This document shows, piece by piece, positions 10,177 through 19,673 of a stretch of DNA of 64,000 nucleotides. The notes beneath the pieces were generated by a model. The model did not search any database. It was given only the letters and a program-made list of their open reading frames with translations, and was not told where the DNA came from. The position numbers and the translations under genes were made by a program. The DNA is taken from contig JAUPFV010000005.1 of the NCBI GenBank assembly GCA_036936605.1, positions 73,854,885-73,918,884 of the forward strand. Reading direction: 5' to 3'. Origin of the DNA: Limnanthes douglasii subsp. nivea. Lineage: Eukaryota; Streptophyta; Magnoliopsida; Brassicales; Limnanthaceae. Each line of letters starts with the position of its first letter. The first letter of the stretch is position 1.

Positions 10177-13149
10177 ATGTTCACAACGAGAAACGCTCTT
10201 GTGAAAGGTGGTTGGCTAAATCTTTCAGAATTAGAAAAAGCACAAAAAGTTGAGCGTGAGAGACGTATCGTTGTTGGTCTTCCAGTCTCTCCAATCAGTA
10301 AGCCTGATACGCCATCTTCAGAAGCTGATCGAGGATCATCCTCTGCTAAAAGTGCAAAGCCTAGGCGTTTATTCCAAACCAAACTCTCACCAATCCCTTC
10401 AGGCTCATCGGTTCAGGAGTCTCAGCCCTCTAACGTGTAAGAGAAAGAAGTATCGAGTGCTAGAAATCTCTCTCCGTTCATTGCTATGGGGTCAGATATC
10501 GAGCAATCCCCAGAAAACACTAACCCTCGTCGGACCACGCGCTTAGTAAATGGTCAAGACACCGTCTCTCAAAGCAAGTTGTCCAAAACAGGGCCCTTCA
10601 AGTCTGGGACCAAGGATAAAGCCTCCGGATCAGAGGCATCTATTAGAGCCCCAAAATATAAACCCTCCGGACTTGGAGCTACCAGAATCGGCTCTCATTC
10701 CAAGTCCTCCAGAGCTGAGCCCCAACCGGGTACCAGACCCTTAGGGAAAGCTGACGCTCAACCGTCCGGACAACCTGCTGAGCCACAGACTAGCACTCTC
10801 CCATCAATAACGACTGATAAACCTTCCACCATAATAGAAGAGTTGATGGAGGATAGTGTTGAGGAGGCTCCATTCGAGACTGAAGCTTCTGGGAAAACCG
10901 GAGATGCCGTCTCCGATAATAAAGGAAAAGGCAAGGAAAAAGTTTGCATGACCCATCCGGATCTGCCGGAGTGTCTGAAAGGCAAGGTGGGACCTTGTTT
11001 TCACAAGTTCAATGCCAAGTATCTGTTGGCCATGCAGAATATTAATTATGTTTATACTCATACTACTGAGTTAGGCCGGATCCGGACCAAGTGGGGGAAC
11101 CCTGAATCTGTTAAGGTGAGGATACCAGTCACACCGGAGACTCTGATGGACTGCAAGCTCAACAAAATCGTCATTAATACAGAGCTGTTCAACTGGGGGC
11201 TCAGCTTCCCCTTGGATCCAAAAATTTTCAGGTATTTCCACCTCATAAAACTCTGTCGAAGCCAGCTGAGTCCCAATGCTTGTTATACTCTCATCGCCTG
11301 TATTATGGCGTCAAGACTGTCCGTTATACCTCTTCCAATGGAGTAGTTTGCTGCAGTGGCCAGCCTTTGTAAGAATCACCATATCTCATTCTACCACTTC
11401 ATTATGGGAGATAACTTTAAGGTGGTGGATGACCTGCTTGAGTCAGAGAAAAACTAGAAGACCCAGTTTCTATTTATTAGCGGGACGTGGGAGAATGAGA
11501 GGAAAATCAAAGCTGGTGTCAACCCTAGTATGCTCACCAGTAGGTGGGAGAGTTGAGGTAAAAAAAATTACTTTGTTTGTCTTTCTCATATTGCAAAAAA
11601 TTTGTTCCTAAATTACTTCTCTTTTTCTTTAGTTAGTGTTACCGAAGGAGTTCTCCGATTATGTGGAGGAGGGGCAGGCCACATGTGCTAAATTAAACGA
11701 CTGGGCCACTGATCGTTGGGGAAACGCCTTTCACAACTGCTTCACCTCAGGAAACCTGGTGAGATCCCACCTCTGGAATACTACGGACCGGAGAGATCTT
11801 ACATGGGAGGAGCTGACTACACCACCCCTTCCGGCCGCTATCCTCAAGTGAACAGAGGAGAAAGATGGTAAACTGGCCTTGCCCTCAAGAGCCAAAGCCC
11901 CAAGCAAGATGCAAGGGAAGGGCAAGAAAAAGAAGGCTGTAACAGAGGCTATTCAGGGTGCTGTAGAGGAGGTTGCTCCGGAGAAGAAATGAGCAAAGAC
12001 CTAAGGGGGAATCGATGCTACTTTACTCAAAGTAGTTGAAGATGAGAGCATTAGGGAGGCAGGCGGACCTCAAGATCCTCCAAAACCTCATAAGAAGGAC
12101 AAAAAACGGGGAGCAAGCAGTGAATATAGAACTGCTAAGAAGAAGAAAGTCTCTCTGGGGGATGAAGTTGTCCTCCGGCCTTTGGAGTCTCTGCCTCTGG
12201 TCGACCCAACAGACCCCACCCTGGCAGAGCAAATCCCAAGTGATCTACACACCGAAGAGGGTACAAGAGGGGATTTGGAAGGAGTAGACATCAGTGGCCT
12301 CCAAAAAAATTGTCTTTATTTTGGAGAGTTTGAAAAAGACAACTTCACTGGTCCCTACCTTCTCCCAAGCTCCTCCAACATGGTGACTTTTAATGGCAAG
12401 TCTTTCACTGTTTCAGGGGAAAACGATACGGTGATCCACTCTCTGCTGGGCCATATTCAGCCAGTGCTCAACTTGGAGAGGCTAGTAAAAAGTCAGTTTG
12501 CCCTCATCACTACCCTCAATACAGATAAGGAGATTTTATCCTCTAACCTTCTTAATGCCAACCAAAGTATTCAGACATTGAAGAAAGAGCTCGAGGAGTT
12601 GAAAAAAGGGAAAGAAGATCTGGAAACCAAGCTGGTCACTTCGGAGAATGCTAACACAGAGCTCCAAACTAAGTGCTCTGGCTTGGAGAAAGAGCTCTCA
12701 ATCTTGAAGGAAGAGGTGAAGACCAAGGATAATGTTATCCAAACCTTGTCCCGTGACAAGACTGCTCTCGAAGAGGCTGTGTCCAAGGTTACCAAAGAGA
12801 AAGAGGACTTGGTGCAAGGGCAGGAAAAAACATCCATGCCAAGATTGATGCGTACACCAACGATGTGATAAATTCCCTAGAAAAGAGGTATGCCGAAGTT
12901 AAATCTGACATGGTCTTGCTTTTTCATCAAAAAATTCCGAAGAGAACGCTCGGTACCCTATGGAAGTACGTTGAATACGAAGATATCCCATTCCATACGA
13001 TGGTGGATGGTGATAAGAATAACTATTCTAGTGGTTTTGACGACACTACCGATGAGGAAGAAGGAACCGGAGAGAGTTCCAATGACGAACCCAAAGATTC
13101 GAAGAAGAAAAAAGATGATGCAGGAACATCCAAGGGAAATTATCCCTGA
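10177..13149 (+). pseudogene. Antisense extra gene of Tat-1 (aORF), degenerate, one intron
   Basis: The frame from ATG 10177 runs through a Ser/Pro/Lys-rich N-terminus with TAA at 10438, then ATGGGG...GSDIEQSPEN and a conserved block at about 11180-11330: NWGLSFPLDP, then QLSPNACYTLIACIMASR. This recalls the 'putative gypsy type transposon' domain (PF04195-like) of plant Tat elements. TAG at 11344, a second TAG and a TGA precede a likely intron (11558-11632). The next exon has LPKEFSDYVEEGQATC, a Lys-rich stretch, then a coiled coil at about 12480-12830 rich in LEKEL/KEEVKTK heptads, and a LGTLWKYVEYED motif before an acidic, Lys-rich tail. A one-base shift near 12825 and stops at 11849, 11990 and 12002 break it. 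Function is unknown; DNA or chromatin binding, or a gag-like structural role, would be guesses. Order and motifs match the Tat-2 antisense gene. Confidence 0.75.
11558..11632 (+). other. Probable 75-nt intron in the Tat-1 antisense gene
   Basis: The donor GAG|GTAAAA and the acceptor TTTTTCTTTAG|TTAG flank a T-rich, stop-rich 75-base interval. Coding similarity to Tat-2 resumes right after it with VLPKEFSDYV, matching GVSKPFADHV downstream of the Tat-2 intron. As it stands the exon phases differ by one base and a TGA lies just before the donor, so the splice is inferred for the ancestral gene. Confidence 0.6.
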
Positions 13150-13602
13150 AGTTTTAACTATTTTTTTGTTTTTTCTTATCCTTATGATATACTAAAGTCC
13201 ATGGATGCCCAAGGCATTTTTGTAACTGTGTCCGGTCTGAGTCCAGTCAAGTCTTTCTTCTCTAAACTTAAAGTCCTTGGATGACCAAGGCATATTTTAT
13301 GTTTTAATATCATCATCCGGTTTTAACCGGATAATTTTACTTTGCTAAATTCTTGCTTTGTTTCATATTAGCTCAATCTTAATAGGTGATGTTTAAATAG
13401 CCTCTATTTATTTTACAAGACAAGTATTTTAAGATGAGAGTGTTTAAATTCTCCGATGACAAATGTTAAATGGTCATCATTCCACCAGATCAATCCGATC
13501 TGCCAAATATCCTTAGAAGACCTTAAAGAAACTTGTAAATCAAACTACTCTGAATATATTAAGAAGGCATCAAATTTTATTAAAAGAAACTCGGACACCT
13601 CA
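13150..13602. other. Spacer between convergent aORF and pol of Tat-1
   Basis: No coding sequence is seen. A TAAAGTCC(A/T)TGGATG(C/A)CCAAGGCAT unit occurs twice, near 13192 and 13269, about 77 bases apart. This is where the sense and antisense transcripts would end, and it corresponds to the tandem-repeat spacer of Tat-2. Confidence 0.6.
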
Positions 13603-14950
13603 TTAAAACCTCCCCGCGCCACCATGGTAGGAAAGAGTATGCCCCCTAATATTTACATGGACTTTAAACAAGTAAAACTTTACATGACTTTCATTCCAAA
13701 TATTTAAGATTCTTCTATCTTTGTCTTGAAGTCTGTAAGTCTCATGCCTAAGCTTTTCAGTGACCTCATAGGGCCCTTCCCAGTTTGGAGCTAACTTGCC
13801 GAACTGCTTCGCTTTAGTATGCAAAAAGAATTTTCTCAATACTTTGTCTCCTGGTTGAAAATCCTTTCTTTTGATTTTGGAAGAAAATTTGCTTCTCATC
13901 AAGCCTTGATAATGGGTGGCTCTAAGATGAGTCTTAACTCTTTTTTCTTCTATTAAATCCAATTGACTTCTGATTGCCATTTTATTAGCCTATTCGGAAA
14001 AATTATGGACTCTGTATGAAGGGAGAGTTGCTTCTGTAGGAGTAACTGCATCCATCCCATATACCAAGGCAAAAGGAGATTCTTGTGTAGCAGCACCAGG
14101 AGTAGTCCGGTAGGCCCAGAACACTTCTTGTAAATAGCTTGGCCACTTTCCTGCAGCCCCTTCTAAATTCTTTTTAAGACCGGACAGAATAGTTATGCTT
14201 GCCACTTCAACCTGACCATTTGCTTGTGGGTGGAAAGGAGAAGAGAAGCAGTGCTGAATTCCCCTAAAGGCACATAAACTTTCCATATCCTTGTTATCAA
14301 ATCGTGGCCCATTATCGGTGGTTATCTTTTGTGGAACCCCAAATCTGCAACAAATGTTAGACTGTATAAATTTTATAACAACTTTTGAAGTTGTACATGC
14401 CAAATGGGCTGCTTCTATCCACAATAATAGTTCTGCACCCTCCAGATGTCATCGGTAGAGGCCCTACCAAATCCAGCCCCCAACGAGCAAAAGAAACTGG
14501 AAATCGATTCCAGTAGGACAGTTGGGATATGAATTTCATTACCATACCTCTGGCATGGGTCACATTTTTTACCAATTCCTTGGCATCTGTCATTATGGAT
14601 AGCCAGTAGTATCCAGCCAATAAAACCTTTCGGGTTAAAGCTCTATAGCCACAGTGTGCTGATCCTTCACCATCATGCAATTCAGATAGCACAATTTGGG
14701 ACTCTTTTACTCTCAAACAACGCATGAGAGGTCTACTAAAGAACTTCTTATAAAGGATATCTCTTATGATTAGAAAATCACGAGCCCTGTGTTTCAATTT
14801 CCTTGCCACAACTTTCTCCGGAGGCAAAATGTCATCAGAAATATATTGAATAAGGGGATGTCTCCAATCTTTGGGTTGAACCACTTGTATACTTAAACTT
14901 TCCTCTTCTTCCCTACCCCGATTGGGTTGTATGGATGGACATTCTTGCAC
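13603..14950 (-). pseudogene. Tat-1 integrase, frameshifted
   Basis: Three open pieces cover the integrase. The first (14950-14357) has the N-terminal zinc-binding part ELHDGEGSAHCGYRALTRK, but the expected C-x2-C after AKELVK reads VTHARG, so its zinc site is lost. GLDLVGPLPM carries the first catalytic Asp. The second (14424-13990) has ITTDNGPRFDNK (second Asp) and SPFHPQANGQVEV (Glu), then WPSYLQEVFWAYRTTPG. The third (13980-13603) has the C-terminal GPYEVTEKL motif. Frame changes lie near 14400 and upstream of 14950. Integrase inserts the cDNA copy into host DNA. Confidence 0.9.
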
Positions 14951-15083
14951 ATGAATCTATGGGTAGGACTCAGAGTACGCTATGGTTTCCAGGGAGTCTG
15001 CTAGTGTGTTCTCTGATCTGGGTATATGTTCATAGCTAACATTTTTGAAGTTAACGGCCACCTCTTTAAGGATAAACAAGTAC

Positions 15084-15989
15084 TTAATAAACTGTTCCTT
15101 TTTTTACCTCGGATTGACCTTGGGCATAGTGGATAAGAAGCTGAGAATCACTCATTAACCTTACCTTTTTAGCCCCACACAAAGAGGCTAATTTCAGACC
15201 ATCTATGGTAACTTCATATTCAGACTCATTGTTAGAAGCCCTAAAAGCAAAACATATAGCATGGTAAAACTTATCGCCATACGGAGAGGTTAAACATATC
15301 CCAGCACCACAACCCATGGTACTTGATCCACCATCAGTCTCGACAACCCAGACCTTTTTAGTTCTTTCATCTGCAACTTGCTTTGTATTTCTGTCCGGAA
15401 GGAATTCTACAAGGAAATCAGCAACAGACTGTGCTTTGATCATAGTCCGAGGGGAAAAATCAATATTGTAATCACCCACCGACCACTTAGTCATTCTGCT
15501 CGATATGTCTGCCTTCTGAAGGACATTTTTCAATGGAAAAGATGTTCGGACGATAATAGAATGAGACTGAAAATAAGGCCTCATTTTTCTGGCAGCAATC
15601 ACCAAGGCTAGTGCTAGCTTTTCAAGCTTCAAGTACCTTTTTTCAGCATCCATCAGGCTTTTGCTGATGTAGTACACTGGACGAGGATAATTTTCCACCT
15701 CTCTTACCAGCACCACACTTATAGCACTTTCAGATACAGCTAAATATATGTATAACGTTTCCCCATCAACAGGTTTGTAAAGAGTTTTAGGGGAAGATAA
15801 ATACATTTTTATTTCATTGAACGCTTGATCGCACTGTGGAGACCTGTTAAAATCTTTAGCACCCTTTGAAGTCTGGAAAAATGGGGCACACTTATCCGAA
15901 GACCTTGAGATAAAATGATTCAAATCCGCTAACCTTCCTGTCAATCTTTGGACTTCTTTAATAATCTGAGGAGGATCCATTTGTAACAA
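15084..15989 (-). pseudogene. Tat-1 RT thumb, degenerate gypsy RNase H and second RNase H
   Basis: This 301-codon open piece starts in the RT connection (LTGRLADLNHFISRSSDKCA). It then has a gypsy RNase H-like domain, LYIYLAVSESAISVVLVREV...PVYYISKSLMDAEKRY, in which the usual first catalytic Asp is replaced (family form TDAS). After about 100 residues a second RNase H begins with VVETDGGSSTMGCGAG and continues NNESEYEV and LMSDSQLL, giving the D-E-D set of the archaeal-type RNase H found in Tat elements. The piece ends at a stop near residue 300, before the last His/Asp region. Confidence 0.88.
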
Positions 15990-16043
15990 AGCATCAAGCT
16001 CATCCGGATCAGGCTGTATCCCGCTTTCACTTATTAGATACCC

Positions 16044-16911
16044 CTAAAACTTTCCGGACTGCAACCCAAAGACACATTTTTCTGGATTCAACTTTAAATT
16101 AACCTTGGCTAAGTTGGCAAACGTTTCTCGAAGATCTGATAGGTGCAACTCTTCTTCCACACGTTTTACCATCATATCATCAATATATACTTCCATGTTT
16201 CTCCCAATCTGATCATCAAATGCTTTGTTCATCATCATTTGATAGGTAGCCTCAGCATTCTTCAACAGAAAAGGCATCACCTTGTAACAATGGAGGCCCC
16301 TATCTATAACAAAAGTAGTGTGCTCATGGTCCTTCGGATCCACTTGTATCTGATTATAACCGGAGAAAGTATCCATAAAGGATAATAATTTGTTACCAGA
16401 TGTGGAGTCTACCAACTGATCTATCCGGGGGATTGGATAAAGATCTTTTGGACAAGCTCTATTGAGGTCAATAAAGTCGATACACATACACCATTTCTCA
16501 TTCTTCTTTTTTACTAACACGGGATTGGCCGTCCATAGAGGGTACTGAGACTCCTTTATGTGTCTCATCTTGGTAAGTCAGTCTACCTCTTGAACTATGA
16601 CATCGGCTTTCTCCTTAGATAAAGCTCTTTTTTTGTACAATAGGTGCAACATCCTTTCGGATAGACAGCTGGTGAGATATAACACTTGCAGGTACTCCGG
16701 TCACATCAGCATTGCACCAAGCAAAAACGTGTTGGTGGTCTGCCAAAAATGATAACAATTTTTTCTTCAATTCTGGTGTCATCTTGGAGCCAACTTTAAT
16801 CCTTCTTCCTTCAGTCAGAGAGTGGGTTTCAAATTCTTCAATCGGTATCAAAACAACATGGGTATCTTTGGGGTCATCAATTTGACCCTCACCCTGAAAG
16901 GTCCCCAACAA
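16044..16911 (-). pseudogene. Tat-1 reverse transcriptase, frameshifted
   Basis: The first piece (16911-16615) covers the linker with TPELKKKLLSFLADHQHVFAW and DVTGVPASVI, typical of the region before Tat/gypsy RT. After a frame change the RT itself (16568-16044) reads ANPVLVKKKNEKWCMCIDF, LNRACPKDLYPIPRIDQLVD, LSFMDTFSGYNQI and the catalytic YIDDMMVK near 16186-16172. The palm Asp pair is intact. It ends at VFGLQSGKF, where a frame-keeping stop precedes the RNase H piece. Confidence 0.92.
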
Positions 16912-17078
16912 CTGCTAATCTTCATTGATCCAGACTGCCATTAGAGTTTTAGGGGAAAGGCAGTTGCATAACACTCTCTTGCTATTTTTTGGCTACTCCG
17001 GACAACTCCCATTTGTCCTTGAACTGCATACTTTAAACATTGATGAACTGTTGAAGCCACAGCATGCATCCTGGAAAG

Positions 17079-17605
17079 CTAAGACCTCCCAAAAATCGTA
17101 TTATAACACGTAGGGAAATCTACCACAACGAAAAGTACTATGACCATCTTCTTGAAAGGGCTCTTGCCTAACAAAACCTCCTCCTCAAACTCTCCGATCA
17201 CATCCGCGGAGCTCCCAATGAAGCCCATGATGGACCTGTTCGAACACTGAATCTCTGTTGGATTCTTCATCTGTTTATAAGAACTTAAAAAGAGAATATT
17301 GGCTGAGCTACCAGTGTCAACCAAAATTCGCCTGATGTCATTACCCCAATTGAGGCTCATATCACCACAACATCCTCGTGAGGACCAGCTATGTCCCTTA
17401 GATCATCTTCATAAAAAACAATGAAGGGAAAATGAATTTGGGACTGATAGGAGGACATGCCTCCCTCAAACTGGGTAGCCAAAGTATGAACATGCCTATT
17501 TCTTGAAGAAGAAGTCGGTGCAGTCATTGTGTCTCCCCCGAATATAGTAAGTGATTCAAAAAAGCTTATGAGCCCATATACTGTCTTGGTGTGTTTCGTA
17601 ATCAC
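17079..17605 (-). pseudogene. Tat-1 aspartic protease, frameshifted
   Basis: The sequence PHEDVVVI (end of 17605-17357) continues after a one-base shift into RRILVDTGSSANILF. The DTG triad is the protease active site, at 17318-17299. SKLYNT-type ends of the fold are seen as FPTCYNTIFGRS. The usual Tat spacer lies before it. Retropepsin cleaves the gag-pol polyprotein. Two frame changes separate it from gag and RT. Confidence 0.85.
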
Positions 17606-19223
17606 TCCACTTTATTTCGGGTTGGATCATGATCCAAATATTCTGATTCAACGTCAAACCTTTCAATGATTACCATGGCCCCGTCCGGAGTCGACGTCCC
17701 TGCATTGTTTGTTGGACCAGTCCGATGACTATTGTCAGGCCTGTTCCCACTTCTTCTCTTAACATAAGCTCCCAATTTTCCTCTTTCAATCAAATTATGT
17801 ACCTCTTGTTTCAAGGCAATGCAATCTTCAGTGTTATGGCTAATATCATGATGATATTGTCAAAAAAAAGTATTACGGCTTTCTCTAGGAGATTGAAGTG
17901 CTGCCGGTCTCCTAAAGTGTACCTCATCTTTTGTTTTGTCATAGATGGTTGCCACATTCAGCAAACCACTCTGGTTGGACCCAAAGTCCCCGTTTATTTC
18001 TAGACTATTGACTTTGAGCTGGAGCTGGGTGAGATTGAGTCTGTTGGGCCCTGTTGGGCCCTTGTCCGGCTTCTTTAGCCTTGTTTCCGGACTGGTTAAG
18101 GTTTGGTACAGGTGGGGCAGACCACACCTGCATATGCACCCTTGTCTTTTTGTGTCATCTACATTGATTTGCTTCCCCACTTGGTTTAGCAAACCTCCCC
18201 AAGTCATGGCCTTCTTCCTGGTTACCGAATCAGCCAGATTCTCAGGGTTTAAACCTTGCCTCAAAAAAACTATCGCCACATGGTCAAAGAAATTAGCTAA
18301 ACCATTCTTAGTGTTCGCGAATCGGCTTATATAGTCTTTTAGTGATTCATTTGGATCTTGGGCACAATGGATAATAGTGTCTCCATTGCCCTTCACCTCC
18401 TTGCTTCCAACAAACTTCCTCCGGAAGGCCACTCAAGATGTGTCAAAGTTTCTGATGCGACCCTGTAGTAGGCTATTGTACCATTTCAAAGCAGTTTATC
18501 ATCATCATTGAAATTCATTATAAAAATTTTAAATTGTTCCAGATGGTTGTCCGGATCTTTGCTCCCATCATACTTCTCTATTTTAGTACTGTCAAACCTT
18601 TCAGGAAGATTTATGGGCAGTATTTTGGATGACAATGGGGATTGTCTCCAATTTTGGCCACAACTAAAAACAGTGTCTTCATTTGGTGTTGCAAAAATAC
18701 ATGGATCGTCATGAAAAACGAAGGGATCCATCAGCAACCGATCTACATGCCTATGACTATGGCTGTGGCTGTGAGACGACCCTTTTCCCAGATGCCTCTT
18801 TAACCTCCCATGCATATCCCTCTTTCTTGAATATTTTTTAACCAACTGCTGCTTCTTTTTGGATCTTTCTTTGTCACTACTGGATGGCAAAGACTCCTCA
18901 AGCCCATCCTCACTTGAAGAGCTACGAGAGGACTCAGACTCTGAGCTCTCCACCGGTTTAGACCGGTGAGACTTCTTGGAACTGACATGGGTCTTTTTAG
19001 TACTCAAGTGAGTCTTCACTGATGGATCATTCTCCCTTGGATTGTCAGTGTGGTGAATGGATGACACTTTTGACTTCTCTTTCAAGCCTAACTCCGCCTT
19101 TTTAGCAGCTCTCAAGGCTTTTATTTCAGCTTTCAGCCTGTCTCGTTCTTCGATCGTGTACTCATCGTTTTCACCCACCACCTCTATCAAAGGTGGTGGC
19201 ACTGCTTGCTCATCCGGATTCAT
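17602..19223 (-). pseudogene. Tat-1 gag, frameshifted
   Basis: The likely start is ATG 19223, 69 bases after the 5' LTR. The N-terminus is charged, with KAEIKALRAAKKAELG and a Ser/Lys/His-rich stretch that includes SHSHSHSHRH. The gag core follows: KIEKYDGSKDPDNHLEQFK, then after a damaged stretch at 18486-18432, AFRRKFVGSKEV and ESLKDYISRF. The knuckle-like region QYHHDISHNTEDC lies near 17859-17820. Its expected first Cys is replaced by a TGA stop at 17862-17860. Gag forms the virus-like particle and packages element RNA. Confidence 0.88.
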
Positions 19224-19269
19224 CCGAACCGATTTTTCTTGCTGGTTTTGAATGCTAGATTCAGGCACC

Positions 19270-19288
19270 TTCTTCTTCGTGGTCGCCA
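19270..19288 (-). other. Primer-binding site of Tat-1
   Basis: Three bases inside the 5' LTR the minus strand reads TGGCGACCACGAAGAAG. It starts with TGG, as any site for a tRNA ending in CCA must. The tRNA was not identified; it differs after TGGCG from the Tat-2 site TGGCGCCGT. Confidence 0.6.
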
Positions 19289-19291
19289 ATT

Positions 19292-19668
19292 TGATGTGGT
19301 TTATTTTGTACTGAGGGTAATTTTGTCAAATGTTGTAGAGAGTTTCAAAGGTATTAAATGTTTGGGTGTCTTTTAGTGAGAGATTTAAGCTGACTCGTTG
19401 TATTAAATGTTCACTACCCTCATTAATGAAAGTGGTTGGGTATTTATACCCTTAATTATGGACCCATGGGCTTTCGGGTCAAGTTATGAAATCGGTTCGA
19501 GTTTAAAGACACATTAGTTATTAAGTAGATTAGCAACTAGCTTAGTCAAAAGGTGTTTAGTGTTTTAATACTTTTGTCCTGTCCGGATACTCCAGTGGGT
19601 AATTATTGTCCGGATTACCTATGTCCGGTTTCCACAGTGAGTGGTGGTGAATAAATCTGGACTCATCA
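19292..19668 (-). repeat. 5' LTR of Tat-1 (377 bp)
   Basis: It pairs with the LTR at 9330-9747 and keeps the same TGATG...CATCA ends. It has one copy of the unit duplicated in the other LTR. It is followed directly by the second ATTGG and then by resumed LINE RT sequence at 19674. Confidence 0.95.
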
Positions 19669-19673
19669 ATTGG
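19669..19673. repeat. Target-site duplication of Tat-1, right copy (ATTGG)
   Basis: It is identical to 9325-9329. LINE coding sequence continues with CAAGATCATC right after it. Confidence 0.95.

Larger units (their letters stand above)
9330..19668 (-). mobile_element. Tat-1: Ty3/gypsy (Tat lineage) LTR retrotransposon, inactive
   Basis: The element is 10,339 bp, bounded by LTRs with TGATG...CATCA termini and a perfect ATTGG duplication. On the minus strand it encodes gag, protease, RT, RNase H and integrase in the gypsy order. The plus strand between pol and the 3' LTR carries an extra gene (10177-13149). Tat lineage is inferred from the DTGSSANIL protease motif, the ACPKD...IDQLVDSTSG RT block, the second RNase H domain and the antisense extra gene. 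Coding regions show at least seven frame changes plus stops. Hand alignment of the LTRs shows about 22 substitutions in 376 positions. The target is the RT region of the LINE. Confidence 0.95.

Noticed and set aside
12571..12837. Minus-strand Ser/Phe-rich frame in Tat-1
   Set aside because: It is the complement of the coiled-coil coding sequence on the plus strand; the Ser/Phe pattern is what Lys/Glu-rich heptads give in reverse.
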